Of a DNA stretch of 16,143 nucleotides, positions 14,011 to 16,143 are shown in pieces. The stretch is from Candidatus Segatella caccae. GTDB taxonomy: Bacteria; Bacteroidota; Bacteroidia; Bacteroidales; Bacteroidaceae. The notes under the pieces were generated by a model that was not told where the DNA came from, searched no databases, and was given only the letters and a program-made list of their open reading frames with translations. Made by a program: the position numbers and the translations under genes. Numbering within the stretch: position 1 is the stretch's first letter; each line of letters begins with the position of its first letter. The stretch spans positions 1 through 16,143 of the forward strand of contig USOQ01000060.1 of assembly GCA_900556395.1 (NCBI GenBank), written 5' to 3'.

Positions 14011-14055
14011 AAGCGTCCCGATGGAGTCACTACTCGCATCAGGACGCTTCTTTTT
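14011..14055 (+). terminator. GH28 gene terminator
   Basis: Outer arms AAGCGTCC (14011-14018) and GGACGCTT (14042-14049), inner arms GATG/CATC and GAGT/ACTC around loop CACT, then CTTTTT (14050-14055). It lies between the convergent GH28 and trmO genes; the minus side lacks a T-run. Confidence 0.88.
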
Positions 14056-14073
14056 ATTTATAGCACTGTACCT

Positions 14074-14754
14074 CTATTTCTCTACGGTCAACACTCCTTC
14101 TTTTACTCTGAAATGTACATCGAGCCCCTCATAAGGCATACCATACACCTTATCAGGATTCTTCTGATAGTGAGGACGCGGATCTTGTGCCAGCACCTCT
14201 TCCAATACCGCGAGTTTGGCTTCTGTAAGGCCCTGACTCAATAAATAAGTTTTCACCGTATCGGGTATCTCCACACGAAGCTTGTCCCATTTGCGCTCAT
14301 CCACAAAACCACTACGGGCATCGGGATGACAATCGGCATACACCACATAGGGCTTGATATCATAGATGGGAGTACCATCCATCAGGTCGGCACCCTTCAC
14401 ATGTATGACAGGGCCTCTACTACTCTCCCACTCCACAGAAGACAGGCGCACAGAAGACAAGCCTATGTTGTTGGGGCGAAAAGGACTACGCGTGGCAAAC
14501 ACACCCACTTTCTCATTGCCACCAAGCACTGGCGGCCTTACTACAGGGCTTTTTGCAGCATGCCTGTTAGCTGAAAACTCCCATATTAACCACAAAAAAT
14601 CAAAACCCTCGATACCTCGTAGGGCATCTGCATTCCGATATTCTGGTTCAAAGACTATCTCGCCCTCCAAGTCGGCAACTAATCCTGCTTGCTTGGGAAT
14701 ACCAAACTTACTCTTGAAAGGGGATCGAAAATGTGCTATTGCTTTTATTTCCAT
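14074..14754 (-). CDS. trmO: tRNA (adenine(37)-N6)-methyltransferase TrmO (TsaA/YaeB family)
   Basis: TrmO methylates N6-threonylcarbamoyladenosine at position 37 of certain tRNAs, using S-adenosylmethionine and an unusual beta-barrel fold. The 226-aa product shows the family blocks: IAHFRSPFKSKFGIPKQ (6-22), GFDFLWLIWEF (50-60), the signature GVFATRSPFRPNNIGLS (84-100), DGTPIYDIKPYV (126-137) and the C-terminal DPRPHY (191-196). Length is close to the E. coli protein (235 aa). It is convergent with the GH28 gene and divergent from thyX, so it appears to be a single-gene unit. A TAATTTTG box ends about 17 nt upstream of the ATG. Confidence 0.95.
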   Translation of the reverse strand: MEIKAIAHFRSPFKSKFGIPKQAGLVADLEGEIVFEPEYRNADALRGIEGFDFLWLIWEFSANRHAAKSPVVRPPVLGGNEKVGVFATRSPFRPNNIGLSSVRLSSVEWESSRGPVIHVKGADLMDGTPIYDIKPYVVYADCHPDARSGFVDERKWDKLRVEIPDTVKTYLLSQGLTEAKLAVLEEVLAQDPRPHYQKNPDKVYGMPYEGLDVHFRVKEGVLTVEK

Positions 14755-14770
14755 ATCTCAAAATTTACGC

Positions 14771-14801
14771 CAAAATTACACAATAAAAATCATTCTGAAA
14801 A
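14771..14801 (-). promoter_or_regulatory. probable trmO promoter
   Basis: TAATTTTG on the minus strand (14778-14771) matches the -7 box. The -33 position 19 nt upstream reads TTTT, one mismatch from TTTG. The start would be about 10 nt before the trmO ATG. Confidence 0.5.
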
Positions 14802-14819
14802 GAAATCATCAGAAAAAAA

Positions 14820-14851
14820 TTTGGTATTACATGCTTTTTAGTGTACCTTTG
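14820..14851 (+). promoter_or_regulatory. thyX promoter
   Basis: TTTG (14820-14823), a 20-nt spacer and TACCTTTG (14844-14851). The start is near 14857, which excludes the upstream in-frame ATG at 14831 that lies inside the promoter and supports the start at 14876. Confidence 0.82.
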
Positions 14852-14875
14852 CATACAAAACCAATCCTATATAAA

Positions 14876-15766
14876 ATGAAAATCCAGAAACCAAAGTATG
14901 AGATTTGGGAACAAATCGCAGGAGAAGCTGGCATATACAAACAGATAGAACGTGCCGGAAGAGTATGCTATAAGAGCGAAGATCACACCACAGAAGATTC
15001 AGCAAAGCCTTTTGTAGAGCGAATGATACAGAGCGAACATTTTGCGATGCTCGAACATGGCACCGTATACTTAGTGTGCCAGCATGGCGAACTTCCACTC
15101 TACCTCACCAACAAGTTTTCACGTTGCCATACGATAGATGACAAGGATTTCATTACCACCAATATGCGTGTACTCGCTGAGAACAAAGCTCTTGGCGACC
15201 TCAAGTATCTGAGCGACTATATCCCAGGCAAGCACGAACTGCGCATCACCGTGCATTTCACTACACAGATTTCTATCACACGCGAATACAATCGCCACCG
15301 TGCCAACTCTATGGCTGAACAAAGCACACGCTATTGTAACTACTCCAAGAACAAATTCGGCAACGAGATTACCATCAATCTCCCTGAATGGGTTTCTGAA
15401 CACCCCGAGTACGATGAAACCACAATGGAGGTTTCTCCCGAACATTTCGCATCCCTATGCCAGGAAGTAGCCGAAGGCAAGTCACAGCAATGGAGCAAAC
15501 TACAATATTGGCTCTTTGCCAACCTCGCAGCAGAGTTTTCTTATATGAAGATGATAGATGCAGGCTGTAAGCCACAGGAGGCACGTGCCATCTTGCCACT
15601 CGACTGCAATACAGAGCTCGTCCACACTGCTTTTATCAGCGACTGGCGTCATTTCTTTGACCTACGTGCTTTAGGAACGACAGGTGCTCCCCACCCTGAT
15701 GCCAAACTTTTGGCATTTCCCCTCATGCAGGAATTTCAGGAAAAGGGATTCTTAGAAGAAAAATAA
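14876..15766 (+). CDS. thyX: FAD-dependent thymidylate synthase ThyX
   Basis: ThyX makes dTMP from dUMP using methylenetetrahydrofolate and reduced FAD, and unlike ThyA yields tetrahydrofolate rather than dihydrofolate. The 296-aa product shows the ThyX motif RHR-X7-S as RHRANSMAEQS (140-150), the N-terminal block RAGRVCYKSED (26-36), FAMLEHG (56-62) and the C-terminal QEARAILPL (234-242). An upstream extension in this frame is open to 14366, but it crosses the promoter and the trmO gene, so the ATG at 14876 is taken as the start. It is probably the cell's dTMP source unless a thyA lies elsewhere. The nearest terminator is 115 nt beyond the stop. Confidence 0.97.
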   Translation: MKIQKPKYEIWEQIAGEAGIYKQIERAGRVCYKSEDHTTEDSAKPFVERMIQSEHFAMLEHGTVYLVCQHGELPLYLTNKFSRCHTIDDKDFITTNMRVLAENKALGDLKYLSDYIPGKHELRITVHFTTQISITREYNRHRANSMAEQSTRYCNYSKNKFGNEITINLPEWVSEHPEYDETTMEVSPEHFASLCQEVAEGKSQQWSKLQYWLFANLAAEFSYMKMIDAGCKPQEARAILPLDCNTELVHTAFISDWRHFFDLRALGTTGAPHPDAKLLAFPLMQEFQEKGFLEEK

Positions 15767-15830
15767 ACACTTCTGCAATCCAAAAGATAAGATTTTCCGA
15801 TTATATGACATCATGTATAAAAGAAATACT

Positions 15831-15907
15831 TATCTTTGCAGTGTGTTTTTCATAGTATTAGATTTAAGGTTATCAAGGTTGGGGGCTACAGCGGTAGCCC
15901 CTTTTTT
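15831..15907 (+). ncRNA. candidate short transcript between thyX and tRNA-Ser
   Basis: A perfect -7 box TATCTTTG (15831-15838) is followed by about 40 nt and a clean intrinsic terminator (15882-15907), so an RNA of about 65 nt may start near 15843. No TTTG is found at the usual -33 distance, which weakens the promoter. No convincing ORF is inside. The alternative is that the hairpin simply ends the thyX message, leaving a 3' UTR of about 140 nt. In the 272-bp gap 15767-16038 the only other feature I see is the tRNA-Ser promoter. Confidence 0.35.
15882..15907 (+). terminator. intrinsic terminator
   Basis: GGGGCTAC (15882-15889), loop AGCG, GTAGCCCC (15894-15901), then six T (15902-15907). Perfect 8-bp GC-rich stem. 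It ends thyX or the short transcript proposed here. Confidence 0.92.
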
Positions 15908-15968
15908 ATGGCATTTTTACTACTAAACGCATCTTTTTGAAGAAAAATCGAAAAAAGTTACGAAAACA

Positions 15969-16000
15969 TTTGGTAGAACAAAAAAATAGTCGTACCTTTG
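15969..16000 (+). promoter_or_regulatory. tRNA-Ser promoter
   Basis: TTTG (15969-15972), a 20-nt spacer and TACCTTTG (15993-16000), followed by GCAACCGC, nearly the same as after the tRNA-Phe -7 box. The leader to the tRNA is about 33 nt. Confidence 0.82.
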
Positions 16001-16038
16001 CAACCGCTTAAGAAAACCAAGCTGGTCATCTTGACTAA

Positions 16039-16123
16039 GGAGAGATGGTAGAGTGGTCGATTACAACGGTCTTGAAAACCGTCGTACCGAGAGGTACCGG
16101 GGGTTCGAATCCCTCTCTCTCCG
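16039..16123 (+). tRNA. tRNA-Ser (anticodon TGA)
   Basis: An 85-nt class II tRNA with acceptor arms GGAGAGA and TCTCTCC, anticodon stem ACGGT/ACCGT around loop CTTGAAA (TGA), a long variable arm (TACCGAGAGGTA), T-arm GGGGG-TTCGAAT-CCCTC and discriminator G at 16123. The following CAC shows that CCA is not encoded. It decodes UCN serine codons. Confidence 0.97.
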
Positions 16124-16143
16124 CACAGAGTCCTGTAAGTCGA

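Noticed and set aside
14366..14875. Upstream extension of the thyX frame
   Set aside because: It runs antisense through trmO and across the thyX promoter, and ThyX homology starts at the ATG at 14876.
15801..15820. ATGACATCAT dyad after thyX as a terminator
   Set aside because: Four-bp stem and no T-run; the hairpin at 15882-15907 is a far better candidate.
1..16143. CRISPR arrays, IS elements, prophage or toxin-antitoxin genes
   Set aside because: No regularly spaced direct repeats beyond the two 72-bp units, and no transposase, integrase or toxin-like products were found on either strand.

Overview
The window looks like chromosomal DNA from a Bacteroidota bacterium, most likely Prevotella/Segatella or a close relative. 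The evidence is: (1) several promoters of the Bacteroidota primary-sigma type (TTTG or CTTG, about 19-20 nt, then TAnnTTTG); (2) few Shine-Dalgarno-like sites; (3) tRNAs without an encoded CCA; (4) lineage-typical gene forms (RapZ C-domain fused to an APH-like kinase, sppA-lpxK-PNP-thiL cluster, GroEL ending in GGMM, ThyX). I see no phage, IS element, CRISPR array or defence locus. Most genes are housekeeping.

Left part, all on the minus strand: a promoter firing out of the left edge (38-69); the two-gene unit of a 71-aa membrane protein (1613-1828) and an APH-RapZC fusion protein (88-1635); upstream of it a gene-free interval (1829-2130) holding a candidate small RNA or attenuated leader (about 1873-1995) with its own promoter and strong terminator; groEL (2131-3759) and groES (3858-4130) behind a sigma-54-like promoter; a secreted two-domain esterase (4320-5723); and mannonate dehydratase uxuA (5823-7043). 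Each block ends in a recognisable intrinsic terminator.

The 333-bp divergent gap 7044-7376 holds two tandem copies of a 72-bp palindromic repeat and the sppA promoter. The plus-strand cluster sppA (7377-9155), lpxK (9197-10372), purine nucleoside phosphorylase (10257-11066) and thiL (11100-12209) follows. lpxK and the phosphorylase overlap by 116 nt in different frames.

Right part: tRNA-Phe(GAA) with a promoter partly inside a 16-bp perfect palindrome and a UUCG-type terminator; a secreted GH28 polygalacturonase (12579-13988); convergent trmO (14074-14754, minus); divergent thyX (14876-15766, plus); a candidate short transcript with terminator (15831-15907); and tRNA-Ser(TGA) at the right edge.

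Functionally, the GH28 enzyme, the esterase and UxuA could all serve pectin and uronate use (depolymerisation, deacetylation, and dehydration of mannonate derived from glucuronate), but they are not one operon. No system here is clearly new. The best leads are the small-RNA/leader candidate next to a RapZ-like gene, the sigma-54-like groESL promoter, the 72-bp repeat family (with a possible decayed third copy inside the small-RNA promoter), and the short transcript between thyX and tRNA-Ser.
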